Assembly (NCBI RefSeq): GCF_004745645.1
Contig: NZ_SRMB01000003.1
Coordinates: 1 to 64,000, forward strand
DNA length: 64,000 nucleotides
Reading direction: 5' to 3'
From: Hymenobacter metallicola
Lineage (GTDB): Bacteria; Bacteroidota; Bacteroidia; Cytophagales; Hymenobacteraceae
This document shows, in pieces, positions 26,012-35,236 of the stretch. Position 1 is the stretch's first letter; each line of letters starts with the position of its first letter. The notes beneath the pieces were generated by a model. That model saw only the letters and a list, made by a program, of their open reading frames with translations. It ran no database searches and was not told the DNA's origin. The position numbers and the translations under genes are program-made.

Positions 26012-27550
26012 ATGCTTACCAAAACGTATGGCTCGGCCGTGCAGGGCGTGAATGCCAATACTATCACCATTGAAGTCGTCGTCTCCCAGGGCACCAATTT
26101 TTACGTGGTCGGCCTAGCCGACAATGCCATCAAGGAAAGCCAGCAGCGCATCGAAGCGGCCCTTAAGATTCGGGGTTACCGGATGCCGCGCACCAAAGTG
26201 GTGGTAAACATGGCTCCGGCCGATATCCGCAAAGAAGGCTCGGCCTACGACTTGCCCATTGCCCTGGGCATCTTGCACGCCTCCCAGCAGCTAACCACCG
26301 ACAAGCTGGGCGACTACGTTATCATGGGCGAACTGGCCCTGGATGGGGAGCTGCGTCCGATTCGCGGGGTACTGCCCATTGCTATCCAGGCCCGCAAGGA
26401 GGGCTTCAAAGGTATTCTGCTGCCCCGGGCCAACGCCCAGGAAGCTGCCATCGTGAATAACCTGGACGTTATCCCGGTGGAAAATATGCAGCAGGCCATC
26501 GACTTTTTCGAAGGTCGCTTAGCCATTGAGCCTCTGACGCTGGATACCCGCACCGTGTTCCAGAGCACCGTAAATCAGTACGCGGCCGACTTTGCCGACG
26601 TGCAGGGCCAGGAAAACATCAAGCGGGCCCTGGAAATAGCCGCTGCTGGCGGACACAACGTCATTATGATAGGCCCACCGGGCGCGGGCAAAACGATGCT
26701 GGCCAAGCGCCTGCCCAGCATCCTGCCGCCCCTGTCGATTCACGAGGCACTGGAAACAACTAAGATTCACTCCGTAGCGGGCAAGCTCGGGGCCAATGCC
26801 TCGCTGCTTACTACGCGTCCTTTCCGAGCCCCGCACCACACCATTTCCGACGTGGCCCTGGTAGGCGGGGGCGGCAACCCCCAACCGGGCGAAATTTCCT
26901 TGGCTCATAACGGAGTGCTGTTTCTGGATGAGCTACCGGAGTTTAAGCGCACCGTGCTGGAAGTAATGCGCCAGCCCTTGGAGGAGCGCCGCGTGACCAT
27001 TTCCCGGGCCAAAGTCAGCATCGACTTTCCGTCGAATTTCATGCTTATTGCCAGCATGAACCCCTGCCCCTGCGGCTACTACAACCACCCCGAAAAGGAG
27101 TGCGTGTGCGGCCCAGGCGTGGTGCAGCGCTACCTCAACAAAGTCAGCGGCCCGCTGCTCGACCGTATCGACCTGCACGTGGAAGTAACGCCCGTGACCT
27201 TCGACCAGATGACGGCAACACTCAAAGCCGAAACCAGCGAGAATATTCAGCGGCGGGTCGAGAAGGCCCGGGAGGTGCAGGCCGCCCGCTTTGAGGAATT
27301 TCCCGAGATTCACTCCAACGCCATGATGCCTTCACAGATGGTAAAAGAGCTATGCCAGATTGGCGATGCGGGCCGGGCCCTGCTCAAAACGGCCATGGAG
27401 CGCCTGGGGCTTTCGGCCCGGGCCTATGACCGGATTCTGAAAGTTGCCCGCACCATTGCCGACCTGGGCGGCTCCGAAACCATTGAATTAGAGCACCTGG
27501 CCGAAGCGATTCAATACCGTAGCCTCGATCGGGAAGGCTGGGCTGGCTAA
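26012..27550 (+). CDS. YifB/ComM family Mg-chelatase-like AAA+ ATPase
   Basis: The product is 512 aa, full length for the family. The N-terminal third is the ribosomal-S5-like ChlI domain (MLTKTYGSAVQGVNANTITI...), Walker A GPPGAGKT lies near residue 221, the sensor region GVLFLDELPEFKR near 306, and a Cys-rich insert with CPCG...CVCG near 350. A C-terminal Mg-chelatase-like helical domain ends the protein. In naturally competent bacteria ComM is a branch-migration helicase aiding recombination of donor DNA; outside those, the role is less clear. It stands alone, convergent with tRNA-Lys. Confidence 0.93.
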   Translation: MLTKTYGSAVQGVNANTITIEVVVSQGTNFYVVGLADNAIKESQQRIEAALKIRGYRMPRTKVVVNMAPADIRKEGSAYDLPIALGILHASQQLTTDKLGDYVIMGELALDGELRPIRGVLPIAIQARKEGFKGILLPRANAQEAAIVNNLDVIPVENMQQAIDFFEGRLAIEPLTLDTRTVFQSTVNQYAADFADVQGQENIKRALEIAAAGGHNVIMIGPPGAGKTMLAKRLPSILPPLSIHEALETTKIHSVAGKLGANASLLTTRPFRAPHHTISDVALVGGGGNPQPGEISLAHNGVLFLDELPEFKRTVLEVMRQPLEERRVTISRAKVSIDFPSNFMLIASMNPCPCGYYNHPEKECVCGPGVVQRYLNKVSGPLLDRIDLHVEVTPVTFDQMTATLKAETSENIQRRVEKAREVQAARFEEFPEIHSNAMMPSQMVKELCQIGDAGRALLKTAMERLGLSARAYDRILKVARTIADLGGSETIELEHLAEAIQYRSLDREGWAG

Positions 27551-27605
27551 TTGAGCGGCCGCTACTTTGACCATTTTAGGCGAAGCGAGGTCCGGAACTG
27601 GCCCC

Positions 27606-27644
27606 AACGAAAAAGCCCGGTCTGCGCAGTGCAGACCGGGCTTT
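27606..27644 (-). terminator. Terminator abutting tRNA-Lys
   Basis: A 14-bp perfect stem (27612-27625 with 27631-27644) has a run of four or five T on the minus strand. Its upstream arm includes the last base of the encoded CCA, so the tRNA 3' end and the terminator are in direct contact. It may also stop the convergent yifB transcript. Confidence 0.8.
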
Positions 27645-27719
27645 GGTGATCCCGCTGGGATTCGAACCCAGGACCCATACATTAAAAGTGTATTGCTCTA
27701 CCAGCTGAGCTACAGAATC
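27644..27719 (-). tRNA. tRNA-Lys (TTT)
   Basis: A cloverleaf folds on the minus strand. The acceptor stem is GATTCTG paired with CGGGATC (two G-U pairs), the D arm begins GCTCAGCTGG, and the anticodon arm is ATACA-CTTTTAA-TGTAT with anticodon TTT. The T arm is CTGGG-TTCGAAT-CCCAG. A73 and an encoded CCA (27646-27644) follow, directly joined to a terminator. Confidence 0.96.
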
Positions 27720-27951
27720 AGTTCCCGATGGCTAAACAGGTTTGGCGTTTCGGGGTTGCAAAAGTGGCAGAAACAGGGCTATTGTCCAAATTTTGGAAAA
27801 GCAAGTTTGCATAATTTTCACCCATATTCATTTATACCACTTAGTATCAGCACTATAATTTCATCAAAAAACTTAACATTGATTATTAGTTGACAGGCAG
27901 TAATCCACCGGAATAAGTAAGAGCTTTGCAACCGGATACTCTGTGGCCCCT

Positions 27952-28986
27952 ATGTACAAAGCCTTACTTAAACCCCTGCTCTTCCAGCTCGACGCGGAAC
28001 AGGCGCACCACTTTGTTTTCGACAACCTCCGGCGTAGCAACCGCCTACCCGGCATGCCTGCCTTGTTACGTAGTCTCTACGACTTCACCCACCCGCAACT
28101 AGAACGGGAAGTATTTGGGCTGAAATTTCGGAACCCGGTGGGCCTAGCGGCCGGCTTTGATAAGAATGCCGAACTGACCGATGAGCTGTCGGCCTTGGGT
28201 TTTGGCTTTGTGGAAATCGGGACGGTGACGCCGAGGCCCCAGCCCGGCAACCCCAGCCCGCGCCTGTTTCGGCTCAAGCAGGACGAGGCCCTGATTAACC
28301 GGATGGGCTTTAACAATGCCGGAGCCACCGCCGCTGCCCAACGCTTACGTCAGCGCCGCTCCACCATGCTTATCGGCGGCAACATCGGCAAGAACAAGGA
28401 CACTCCTAATGAGCAGGCCGCCGACGATTACATAGCTAGCTTCGAGGCCCTGTTTGATACTGTCGACTATTTCGTCGTAAACGTCAGCTCGCCTAATACG
28501 CCCAACCTACGGCAGCTGCAGGAAAAGGAGCCGCTGATCAAGCTGCTGCAGCAGGTGCAGGAAGTCAACCTTGCTAAAGCCCGCCCCAAGCCCTTGCTTC
28601 TTAAAATCGCGCCCGACCTTACCGATGGTCAGCTTGATGACATCCTGACCATTGCTGCCGAAACCAAGCTTAGTGGGCTGGTAGCAACCAATACCACCAT
28701 TGCGCGGGACAATCTGCAAACCACCCCCGACCACCTAACCAGCATTGGGGCGGGCGGGCTGAGTGGCAAGCCCCTGCGGCAGCGAGCCACGGATGTTATC
28801 CGCTACCTGCACCGGCAAACGGAAGGGGCTCTACCCATCATTGGCGTAGGAGGTATCAGCTCGCCTGCTGATGCGCTGGAAAAGCTGGCCGCCGGCGCAA
28901 GTCTGGTGCAGCTCTACACCGGCTTTATCTACGAAGGGCCCGCGCTGGTTAAGCGAATCAATCAGGCCCTGGTGGCCAGCCGGTAA
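27952..28986 (+). CDS. pyrD: Quinone-dependent dihydroorotate dehydrogenase (class 2)
   Basis: The product is 344 aa from the ATG at 27952; a GTG at 27943 is an alternative. It oxidises dihydroorotate to orotate using FMN and the quinone pool in pyrimidine synthesis. The amphipathic N-terminus ([19 protein letters not shown]) is the class 2 membrane-binding extension. [26 protein letters not shown] and [15 protein letters not shown] (base-type Ser near residue 178) are signatures. The 230 bp before it are AT-rich and contain no clear promoter match. It ends 37 nt from the convergent PagL-like gene with no visible hairpin between. Confidence 0.93.
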   Translation: MYKALLKPLLFQLDAEQAHHFVFDNLRRSNRLPGMPALLRSLYDFTHPQLEREVFGLKFRNPVGLAAGFDKNAELTDELSALGFGFVEIGTVTPRPQPGNPSPRLFRLKQDEALINRMGFNNAGATAAAQRLRQRRSTMLIGGNIGKNKDTPNEQAADDYIASFEALFDTVDYFVVNVSSPNTPNLRQLQEKEPLIKLLQQVQEVNLAKARPKPLLLKIAPDLTDGQLDDILTIAAETKLSGLVATNTTIARDNLQTTPDHLTSIGAGGLSGKPLRQRATDVIRYLHRQTEGALPIIGVGGISSPADALEKLAAGASLVQLYTGFIYEGPALVKRINQALVASR

Positions 28987-29023
28987 GCAGCTTAAGCCTC
29001 AGACAATATTCCCAGGTCGGCAC

Positions 29024-30130
29024 CTACAGCCTCGCTCCTACTTTGAGCTCAACGACATCGGCCGCGCCGCGGTGAATCTTTAGGTCGGCGGCGCCCCAGA
29101 AGTGGCGGCTGAACTGGTACTTCAGCCCCAGTCGCTCGTAGTAGAACTTGTTGGACTTGTAGGGATTGTAGACGTAGAAGCCCAGGTGGGATACAAAAGC
29201 CAGGCGCCCAAACAGCAGTTCGTGCCCGAAAAACACCCCGGCTTTTTTCACGTCGGGCAGCTTTTCGCCGCTGCTGGATGTGTCGCGCAACTGCACGAGC
29301 AACGACCGGTCGTAAAATCCTTCGGCGCCGAGCACCAAGTTACTTTTGCGGTTTACGCGCCGCCCAACCATCACCGACACCGACTGCGCGGTGTACTTGC
29401 GCCGGTCCGACTCGTTGCGCTGCTTAAAGCCCAGACTAGTACTCAGATCCAGAAAGTTGTGCCCTAGCTCATCGGGCTCGGCCGTGGGGCCCGTGCTTAC
29501 GGGGCGGAAGGGGCGCTGCTGATGATAATTAACTCCGACGAACACCGTGGGCAGGTTGATGCCGAAATTAGGCTTGGTAGTAGCACCGTTGGAGTAATGA
29601 TTGAGCCCGACGCCCAGGAGCAGGCCGTAGTGAGGCGTAAGGGCCACATCATACTCCAGCCGGGTCTGCAGCGTGGCGTTCAGCCGCGAGCTGACGATGT
29701 TGTTGCGGTGGTTGGTTTCCTGGTCAAAGCGGATCGGGAAAAAGCCGAGGCCGGTACCGATGCGGAAGTTAAGCTCTTGCCGGGCCGTGCGGTAAAAGGA
29801 CTTGTTGATATAAACCGTGGCTGCGTACGACTTGCCCAGCACCGGATTGTGGTAGTCGTAGTAAACCAGCGCCAGGCCCACTTTGGGGTATTTATACCAG
29901 GCGTGCCAGGGCTCGGCCCCATTGGTCTGCCGCTGCAGGTTTAGTTCCAGCCCGGTGGGGTGCGACACGACCAAGTGCTTAACCGATGGCGTGTGGCCGA
30001 TAATAAAGCTGCCTTGCGCGTAGGCGCCGATAATCAGCGGAGACCGGGTAGCAGTGGCAGTGGAGTGCTGGGCCCGGCAGTAGGCGCCTACCACCAGCAG
30101 AACCACAAGCAAACCATAGCGAAGCATCAT
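29024..30130 (-). CDS. PagL-like acyloxyacyl hydrolase / lipid A deacylase
   Basis: The product is 368 aa from ATG at 30130 (ATG-ATG; the second is 30127). The frame continues to a TTG at 30157 that is not needed. A signal peptide (to about residue 20) is followed by beta-barrel-like sequence. NHYSNGATTKPNFGIN near residues 177-192 resembles the His-x-Ser-Asn motif of PagL, in which His and Ser are catalytic. PagL-type enzymes remove an acyl chain from lipid A in the outer membrane. The extra C-terminal 130 residues are not part of minimal PagL. It is divergent from the barrel-gene cluster. Confidence 0.8.
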   Translation of the reverse strand: MMLRYGLLVVLLVVGAYCRAQHSTATATRSPLIIGAYAQGSFIIGHTPSVKHLVVSHPTGLELNLQRQTNGAEPWHAWYKYPKVGLALVYYDYHNPVLGKSYAATVYINKSFYRTARQELNFRIGTGLGFFPIRFDQETNHRNNIVSSRLNATLQTRLEYDVALTPHYGLLLGVGLNHYSNGATTKPNFGINLPTVFVGVNYHQQRPFRPVSTGPTAEPDELGHNFLDLSTSLGFKQRNESDRRKYTAQSVSVMVGRRVNRKSNLVLGAEGFYDRSLLVQLRDTSSSGEKLPDVKKAGVFFGHELLFGRLAFVSHLGFYVYNPYKSNKFYYERLGLKYQFSRHFWGAADLKIHRGAADVVELKVGARL

Positions 30131-30402
30131 AACAACAGTAAAGTCCAAGCTCCTCAAAAATAGCTAAACCCACCGTAGCAGCCGCGGAAACGCCGCGTTA
30201 TTCTGCGGACCCCAACCCGTTGAGCCTGTTAGGACTTGTGGGAAACCAGCTAATTATCATTTAGTTAATTCCAAGAAAAGTTAGTACTCATCAGCAACAT
30301 TTGGAGCTGGCTTTGCGCTAGTAGTTATCAAAGCAGGTTTTGTGGGTTTGCCTGCTCCCCTGTACAAAGCCCAGAACTAGCCACCCTTTTGTCTCTTAGA
30401 TT

Positions 30403-31146
30403 ATGAAAAAATACGCAGCCCTCGCCCTGGCTCTTGCCTCTGCTTCCGCTGGCTACGCGCAAGATGCCGGCGGTTTCCGCATCGGTGTGAAGGCGGGTGC
30501 CACCTACTCCAACCTCTCCGGCGACAACGTCACCCAAATCACCGGCTCGAACTACAACAGCGAAATTGGCTCTTACAAGCTCGGCTACAACGCGGGTCTG
30601 AGCTTCAGCCTGCCCGTGAGCAGCGACGGGTTCTTCTCCATCGCGCCCGAACTGCTCTACAACCGCAAAGGCTACGAGATTCAGTCGACCCAGAAAAGCG
30701 GCTTGCCCGCGGGCGTAGCCAAGGTTGAAACCGAGCAGCAGCGCGTACTGCATTACCTCGACGTGCCGGTGCTAGCCAAAATCAACGCGGGCGGCCTGTT
30801 CTTTGAGCTAGGTCCCCAGGTCAGCTACCTGTTTGGCTCGAAGGTGAAGCAGCAGACGACCACCAAGTACACCAACGGCGACAAGGACAAGGTGGAAGAC
30901 AACAGCGGCTTTTTGGATTACACCGGAGCCACGCGGGATGAGGCCGATAAGTCGGATCTGGCGCAGTTCGATATTGCCGGGGTAGCCGGCCTGGGCTACA
31001 TGACCGAAGGCGGCCTGAGCCTGGGTTTGCGCTATGCCCGGGGCTTCAATTCCGTTATCGACACCAAAGACGCGGACAACGAGCCGAAGGCATTCAACAA
31101 CGCTTTTACCCTGCAGGTGGGCTACTTGCTTCCCCTGGGAAAATAA
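30403..31146 (+). CDS. Outer-membrane beta-barrel protein, PorT-like family (first of four)
   Basis: The product is 247 aa with a signal peptide ending near SAGYAQ. The rest is a small barrel of about eight strands with amphipathic repeats: FRIGVKAGATYSNLSG near the start, DGFFSIAPELLYNRKG (about 75-90), HYLDVPVLAKINAGGLFFELGPQ (split across about 117-139) and a C-terminal strand ending in LQVGYLLPLGK. The family contains the T9SS factor PorT but most members are uncharacterised. It has its own terminator at 31241. The 272 bp upstream, shared with the divergent PagL-like gene, shows no clear promoter match. Confidence 0.85.
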   Translation: MKKYAALALALASASAGYAQDAGGFRIGVKAGATYSNLSGDNVTQITGSNYNSEIGSYKLGYNAGLSFSLPVSSDGFFSIAPELLYNRKGYEIQSTQKSGLPAGVAKVETEQQRVLHYLDVPVLAKINAGGLFFELGPQVSYLFGSKVKQQTTTKYTNGDKDKVEDNSGFLDYTGATRDEADKSDLAQFDIAGVAGLGYMTEGGLSLGLRYARGFNSVIDTKDADNEPKAFNNAFTLQVGYLLPLGK

Positions 31147-31240
31147 GCCTAGTAACCGCCTGACAATCGGGGGTATTGGTGCTGAGCAGAAGTTTTTTTC
31201 CGCTTCAGCTATACCCTAACCGTCTTAATTCCGTTTGAGG

Positions 31241-31276
31241 GCACATCCTGGGCATTCCAGGATGTGCTTTCTTTTT
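31241..31276 (+). terminator. Terminator after barrel gene 1
   Basis: A perfect 11-bp stem (31241-31251 with 31257-31267) is followed by TTTCTTTTT. Confidence 0.85.
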
Positions 31277-31299
31277 ACTCCTACCACACTCCTTCTCCC

Positions 31300-31917
31300 A
31301 TGAAAAAGACCACTGTCCTGTTGTCCATCTTAGCTGCCGTAGGTCTGACGACCACTGCGCAAGCGCAAGTTCGTTTCGGCGTGAAGGGTGGCGTCAACCT
31401 GTCTAACTACTCAGGTTTGACCGACGAGCAGAAGAAGTTTGACGAGAACCTAGTGAATGCCAACGGTGGCGTGATGCTGAACGCTCCGCTCACCGACGAC
31501 GGCTTCTTCTCCATCCAGCCCGAACTGCTGTACTCGGGCAAAGGCATCAAGTTCAAAGGCGACGGATTTGAGTCAGTAGACCGTATGCACTACCTCGACC
31601 TGCCGATTTTGGCTAAGATCAACGCCGATGGCCTGATCTTCGAAGCCGGTCCGCAGCTGGGCTACATGGTATCGCGCAAGGGCACGCTGACGGCCGGTGG
31701 CGTAACGGCCGAAGACAGCGACTTCAGCGGGGTAAACCGTTTCGACTTCGGCTACATTGCCGGCGTTGGCTACGAGTTTGACAACGGCTTTGGCTTGGGT
31801 GTACGCTACAACGGCGGCCTGCTCAAAGTTGAAAAAGAAGTAGCTGGCCAAGAGCAGTCAAACGCCAAAAACTCGGTATTCCAGTTTCAGGTTGGCTACC
31901 TCTTCGGAGCCAAATAA
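31300..31917 (+). CDS. Outer-membrane beta-barrel protein, PorT-like family (second of four)
   Basis: The product is 205 aa from the ATG at 31300, which starts a clear signal peptide (MKKTTVLLSILAAVGLTTTA). It is the shortest of the four paralogues. DGFFSIQPELLYSGKGIKF, HYLDLPILAKINADGLIFE and a terminal FQFQVGYLFGAK align with gene 1 and gene 3. It is flanked by terminators, so it forms a single-gene unit; the in-frame start at 31264 would overlap the upstream terminator T-run and is rejected. Confidence 0.85.
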   Translation: MKKTTVLLSILAAVGLTTTAQAQVRFGVKGGVNLSNYSGLTDEQKKFDENLVNANGGVMLNAPLTDDGFFSIQPELLYSGKGIKFKGDGFESVDRMHYLDLPILAKINADGLIFEAGPQLGYMVSRKGTLTAGGVTAEDSDFSGVNRFDFGYIAGVGYEFDNGFGLGVRYNGGLLKVEKEVAGQEQSNAKNSVFQFQVGYLFGAK

Positions 31918-31933
31918 ACTGCTTTTACTTCGC

Positions 31934-31971
31934 AAAAAAAGCCCCGTTCCACACTGAAACGGGGCTTTTTT
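31934..31971 (+). terminator. Terminator after barrel gene 2
   Basis: Stem AAAAAAGCCCCGTT / AACGGGGCTTTTTT has an 8- to 10-nt loop and a T6 tail. Confidence 0.88.
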
Positions 31972-32060
31972 ACGTTTGAAGTATTTTAGGACAGTTGCAC
32001 TTTGGCATATTTTTAGCCTGACTGCTTTCAACCCTTTCCTTGTACCTCATTCCTTCTCCC

Positions 32061-32753
32061 ATGAAAAAGACCGTAATTGTTTTAGCCTCTTTGCTATCGG
32101 TCGCAACGATTAGTGCCTCCCGTGCCCAGGGCGTCCGCCTCGGGCTCCGGGCCGGTGCCAATTACTCCAACCTGGCGGGCGACGTTCAGAACGAAAGCAC
32201 CTACAATAATAAACTTGGCTTTTTGGGCGGCCTCATGCTCAATGCCGACCTGACCGGCGACGGTTTCCTGTCGGTACAGCCCGAGCTGCTGTTTTCCCAG
32301 AAAGGCTTCGAGAACAAGCCTACCGAGTATAAAAATCTGGTCGGTACCACCCAGAAGCGCGAAGGCAAAGTCAACTACAACTACCTCGACGTGCCGGTGC
32401 TGTTCAAGGTCAATGCTAGCGGCCTGGTTTTCGAGGCTGGTCCGCAGTACTCCTACCTGCTTAGCGTGAAGGATGAAACGACGGTCACCACCAAGTCGGG
32501 CATTACCGGCAACACCAACACGGCCACCACGCATGACCAGAAGGACCTGAGCAACCTCAACCGCAACGAGCTGGGCTACGTGGCTGGCCTGGGTTATCAA
32601 GCCGAAAATGGGGTGAGCCTGAACCTGCGCTACACCGGGGCCTTCAGCGACTTTGTGAAAAGCGACAATGGCACCTACTTCGACGGGGACTTGAAGAATG
32701 CCCGGCAATCGGCCTTTCAGGTTTCGTTGGGCTATCTGATTCCCAACAAATAA
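32061..32753 (+). CDS. Outer-membrane beta-barrel protein, PorT-like family (third of four)
   Basis: The product is 230 aa from the ATG at 32061, preceded by CATTCCTTCTCCC, nearly the same leader bases as gene 2. The signal peptide ends near SRAQG. DGFLSVQPELLFSQKGFEN, YLDVPVLFKVNASGLVFEAG and the final VSLGYLIPNK align with the neighbours. An extracellular-loop-like insertion rich in Thr, Asn and Lys (about 145-175) is longer than in gene 2, the usual place for variation in such barrels. Confidence 0.85.
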   Translation: MKKTVIVLASLLSVATISASRAQGVRLGLRAGANYSNLAGDVQNESTYNNKLGFLGGLMLNADLTGDGFLSVQPELLFSQKGFENKPTEYKNLVGTTQKREGKVNYNYLDVPVLFKVNASGLVFEAGPQYSYLLSVKDETTVTTKSGITGNTNTATTHDQKDLSNLNRNELGYVAGLGYQAENGVSLNLRYTGAFSDFVKSDNGTYFDGDLKNARQSAFQVSLGYLIPNK

Positions 32754-32769
32754 TTGGCGCTCGTACTGC

Positions 32770-32806
32770 AAAAGCCCGGTTTCCGTTAGTGGAGGCCGGG
32801 CTTTTT
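32770..32806 (+). terminator. Terminator after barrel gene 3
   Basis: Stem AAAGCCCGG / CCGGGCTTT is followed by further T residues; the loop is about 16 nt. Confidence 0.8.
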
Positions 32807-32895
32807 CATGTCTTAACACTACCGGCCTGCTGAAACTGTGCTTAGCTTTACCTCAGTAACTCATTCCTCAGCCTTTGACCTCGAAGCGGCTTTCC

Positions 32896-33636
32896 ATGAA
32901 GAATCTTAGCCTGGTGGCAGCCCTGCTGCTGACAGCCAGCACAAGCCAGGCTCAGCAGCTGCGCCTAGGGCTGAAAGTTGGCGGCAACGTGTCTAATGCC
33001 GTAGGGCCTGATGCGCGGGAGAGTTCTTGGCTAGTGGGCCTCCACGGTGGTATTACGGCCCAGCTACGACCAGCCGGCTTGCCCAACTGGGGCTTGCAAA
33101 CCGAGGCGCTATACACGATGAAGGGTGATAATGCTCTGCTGTACGGCCCCAACCTGATGGCCCGGCTGACTTACGCGGATATTCCCCTGCTGCTGCAATA
33201 CCACTGGGATGACGTATTCTTCGAGGCCGGCCCGCAAGCCAGCTACCTGATTTCGGCTACGGCTAACGTGCCGGAAACCGTGCTGCCCGATTTCAAAGCC
33301 TTTGTATATGGGTTTGCCGTAGGGTTTGGTTACCAAAACGACGCCGGCGTACGCATCGGCTGGCGCTACAACGCCGACCTGACCAACGTGACCAACCCGG
33401 TGGAAGTGAACGGGGAGCCAACCCAGCTGCGCATGCGCAACAGCGTGATGGAGCTGCACCTTGGCTATAATGCCGGCGTCGGGCAGCTCGGCAAGGCCGT
33501 AGGCGACGCGGGCCGCGGCATTGGGCGGGGCGTCAAGTTTGTGGTTACGGCCCCGTTCCGCATCTTCCGCAAGAAGCGACCAGCACCTCAGCAAGCTGCT
33601 CCTAGCGCCACTCCTGCCTCAACGCCCAAACCTTGA
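32896..33636 (+). CDS. Outer-membrane beta-barrel protein with basic tail (fourth of four)
   Basis: The product is 246 aa from the ATG at 32896. Its signal peptide is MKNLSLVAALLLTASTSQAQ. It is the most diverged member: GLQTEALYTMKGD and DIPLLLQYHWDDVFFEAGPQ replace the conserved blocks of the first three. After the last barrel strand (about residue 195) there is an extra segment, FRIFRKKRPAPQQAAPSATP, Lys/Arg then Pro/Ala-rich, that the others lack. The stop codon overlaps the first bases of a strong terminator. Confidence 0.82.
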   Translation: MKNLSLVAALLLTASTSQAQQLRLGLKVGGNVSNAVGPDARESSWLVGLHGGITAQLRPAGLPNWGLQTEALYTMKGDNALLYGPNLMARLTYADIPLLLQYHWDDVFFEAGPQASYLISATANVPETVLPDFKAFVYGFAVGFGYQNDAGVRIGWRYNADLTNVTNPVEVNGEPTQLRMRNSVMELHLGYNAGVGQLGKAVGDAGRGIGRGVKFVVTAPFRIFRKKRPAPQQAAPSATPASTPKP

Positions 33637-33684
33637 AGCAAACAAAAGGCCCCGACTGTTTCAGTCGGGGCCTTTTGTTTGCTT
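33636..33684. terminator. Bidirectional terminator
   Basis: A long inverted repeat (arms about 23 nt, 33636-33658 with about 33662-33684) containing AACAAAAGGCCCCGACTG and its complement. It serves barrel gene 4 and, on the other strand, the M20 dipeptidase. Confidence 0.88.
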
Positions 33685-33701
33685 GTTGAATACTCCAGAA
33701 A

Positions 33702-35066
33702 CTACTTGGCCATAGCGGCGGCGTAGTTGCGGTAAAAATGCGGAATGGTTTCGATACCCTTCAGGAAGTTGAACACGCCGTAGTGCTCATTGGGCGAGTG
33801 AATGGCATCGGAGTCGAGGCCGAAGCCGAGCAGTACCGAATCCAGGCCCAGCTCGGTTTTGAACATGGCCACAATCGGGATGGAGCCGCCACCGCGGGTA
33901 GGAATGGGACGCTTGCCGAAGGTGGTTTCCATGGCATCGGCGGCGGCTTTGTAGGCTACCGAGTCAGTGGGCGTAACCACCGGTTCGCCGCCGTGGTGGG
34001 GCTTCACTACTACCGTGACGCTAGCCGGGGCAATGCTTTCGAAGTGCTTTTGGAACAGGGCCGTAATTTCGTCGGAGGTCTGGTGGGGAACCAGGCGCAT
34101 CGAGATTTTGGCGTAGGCCTTGGAGGCAATAACCGTCTTGGCACCTTCGCCGGTGTAGCCGCCCCAGATGCCGTTCACGTCGAGCGTGGGCCGGATGCTG
34201 GTGCGCTCCAGGGTGCTGTACCCCTTTTCGCCGTGAATGTCGGTCAGGCCGATGCTCTGCTTGAACTCCTCATCGGAGTGCGGGGCCTTGGCCATTTCGG
34301 CCCTTTCCTCGGCGCTGAGCTCGTCCACGTTGTCGTAGAAACCGGGAATGGTAATGTGGTTGTTCTCGTCGTGCATCGAGGCAATCATCTTGCACAGGAT
34401 GTTGATGGGGTTGGCCACGGCCCCGCCGTAGAGGCCCGAGTGCAGGTCGCGGTTGGGGCCGGTTACCTCCACTTCGTGGTAGCTTAGCCCGCGCAGGCCC
34501 ACCTCGATGCTGGGCGTGTCATTGGCCAAGATACCGGTGTCGGAAATCAGGATGACATCGGCCTTGAGCTTTTCCTTGTTGGCGCGCACGAAGATGCCCA
34601 GGTTGTTGGAGCCTACTTCCTCTTCGCCCTCAATCATGATTTTGACGTTGCAGGGCACCCCGCCTTCCTGCATCAGCACCTCAAAGGCCTTCACGTGCAT
34701 GTACACCTGGCCCTTGTCGTCGCAAGCGCCGCGGGCGTAGATGTTGCCGTCCTTGATGACGGGCTCAAACGGGGGCGAATCCCAGAGCTCGTAGGGGTCG
34801 GCGGGCTGCACGTCGTAGTGGCCATACACGAGCACCGTGGGCAGGGCCGGGTCAATGATTTTCTCACCGTAGACGATGGGGTTGCCGGCTGTCTGGCACA
34901 GCTCCACATTCTCTACGCCAACTTCTTCGAGGCGGGTTTTGAGGTATTCAGCGGCCCGCAGCACGTCGCCGTGAAACTTAGGGTCGGCCGAAACGGAAGG
35001 AATACGGAGCCAGTCGAGCAGCTCACTCAGAAAACGTTCTTGGTTACTTTCGAGGTAGGAAGCCAT
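33702..35066 (-). CDS. M20 family metallodipeptidase
   Basis: The product is 454 aa, cytoplasmic. Metal-site motifs of M20 peptidases: YGHYDVQPADPYELW (His near residue 80), ARGACDDKGQ with the bridging Asp (about 110), EGEEEVGS (catalytic and ligand Glu near 147) and DAIHSPNEHYGVFN near the C-terminus. The dimerisation lid lies between. Such enzymes cleave dipeptides or N-acyl amino acids. TACTTTTA, close to the -7 consensus, lies about 30 nt before the start. The 170 bp upstream hold nothing else I can identify. Confidence 0.92.
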   Translation of the reverse strand: MASYLESNQERFLSELLDWLRIPSVSADPKFHGDVLRAAEYLKTRLEEVGVENVELCQTAGNPIVYGEKIIDPALPTVLVYGHYDVQPADPYELWDSPPFEPVIKDGNIYARGACDDKGQVYMHVKAFEVLMQEGGVPCNVKIMIEGEEEVGSNNLGIFVRANKEKLKADVILISDTGILANDTPSIEVGLRGLSYHEVEVTGPNRDLHSGLYGGAVANPINILCKMIASMHDENNHITIPGFYDNVDELSAEERAEMAKAPHSDEEFKQSIGLTDIHGEKGYSTLERTSIRPTLDVNGIWGGYTGEGAKTVIASKAYAKISMRLVPHQTSDEITALFQKHFESIAPASVTVVVKPHHGGEPVVTPTDSVAYKAAADAMETTFGKRPIPTRGGGSIPIVAMFKTELGLDSVLLGFGLDSDAIHSPNEHYGVFNFLKGIETIPHFYRNYAAAMAK

Positions 35067-35236
35067 GCAGGATGGGGTTGGGAAGTACGGCGTAAAAGTA
35101 AGCAGCCGGGCTGGGAAAGCGAGGCTACCCCAATAAAACGCCCGCGTAGTCCTTGGCGGCCCCCAGAGGGCGCAGCATGGGCCGGGCTAAAGTCCGTTAT
35201 TAGTTTCCTTGCCGCGAGTAGAAGGTGCGGTGTGCA

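Noticed and set aside
27720..27951. AT-rich gap before pyrD as a possible small RNA
   Set aside because: No hairpin terminator, promoter pair or conserved-looking structure is visible, so it is left as an upstream region.
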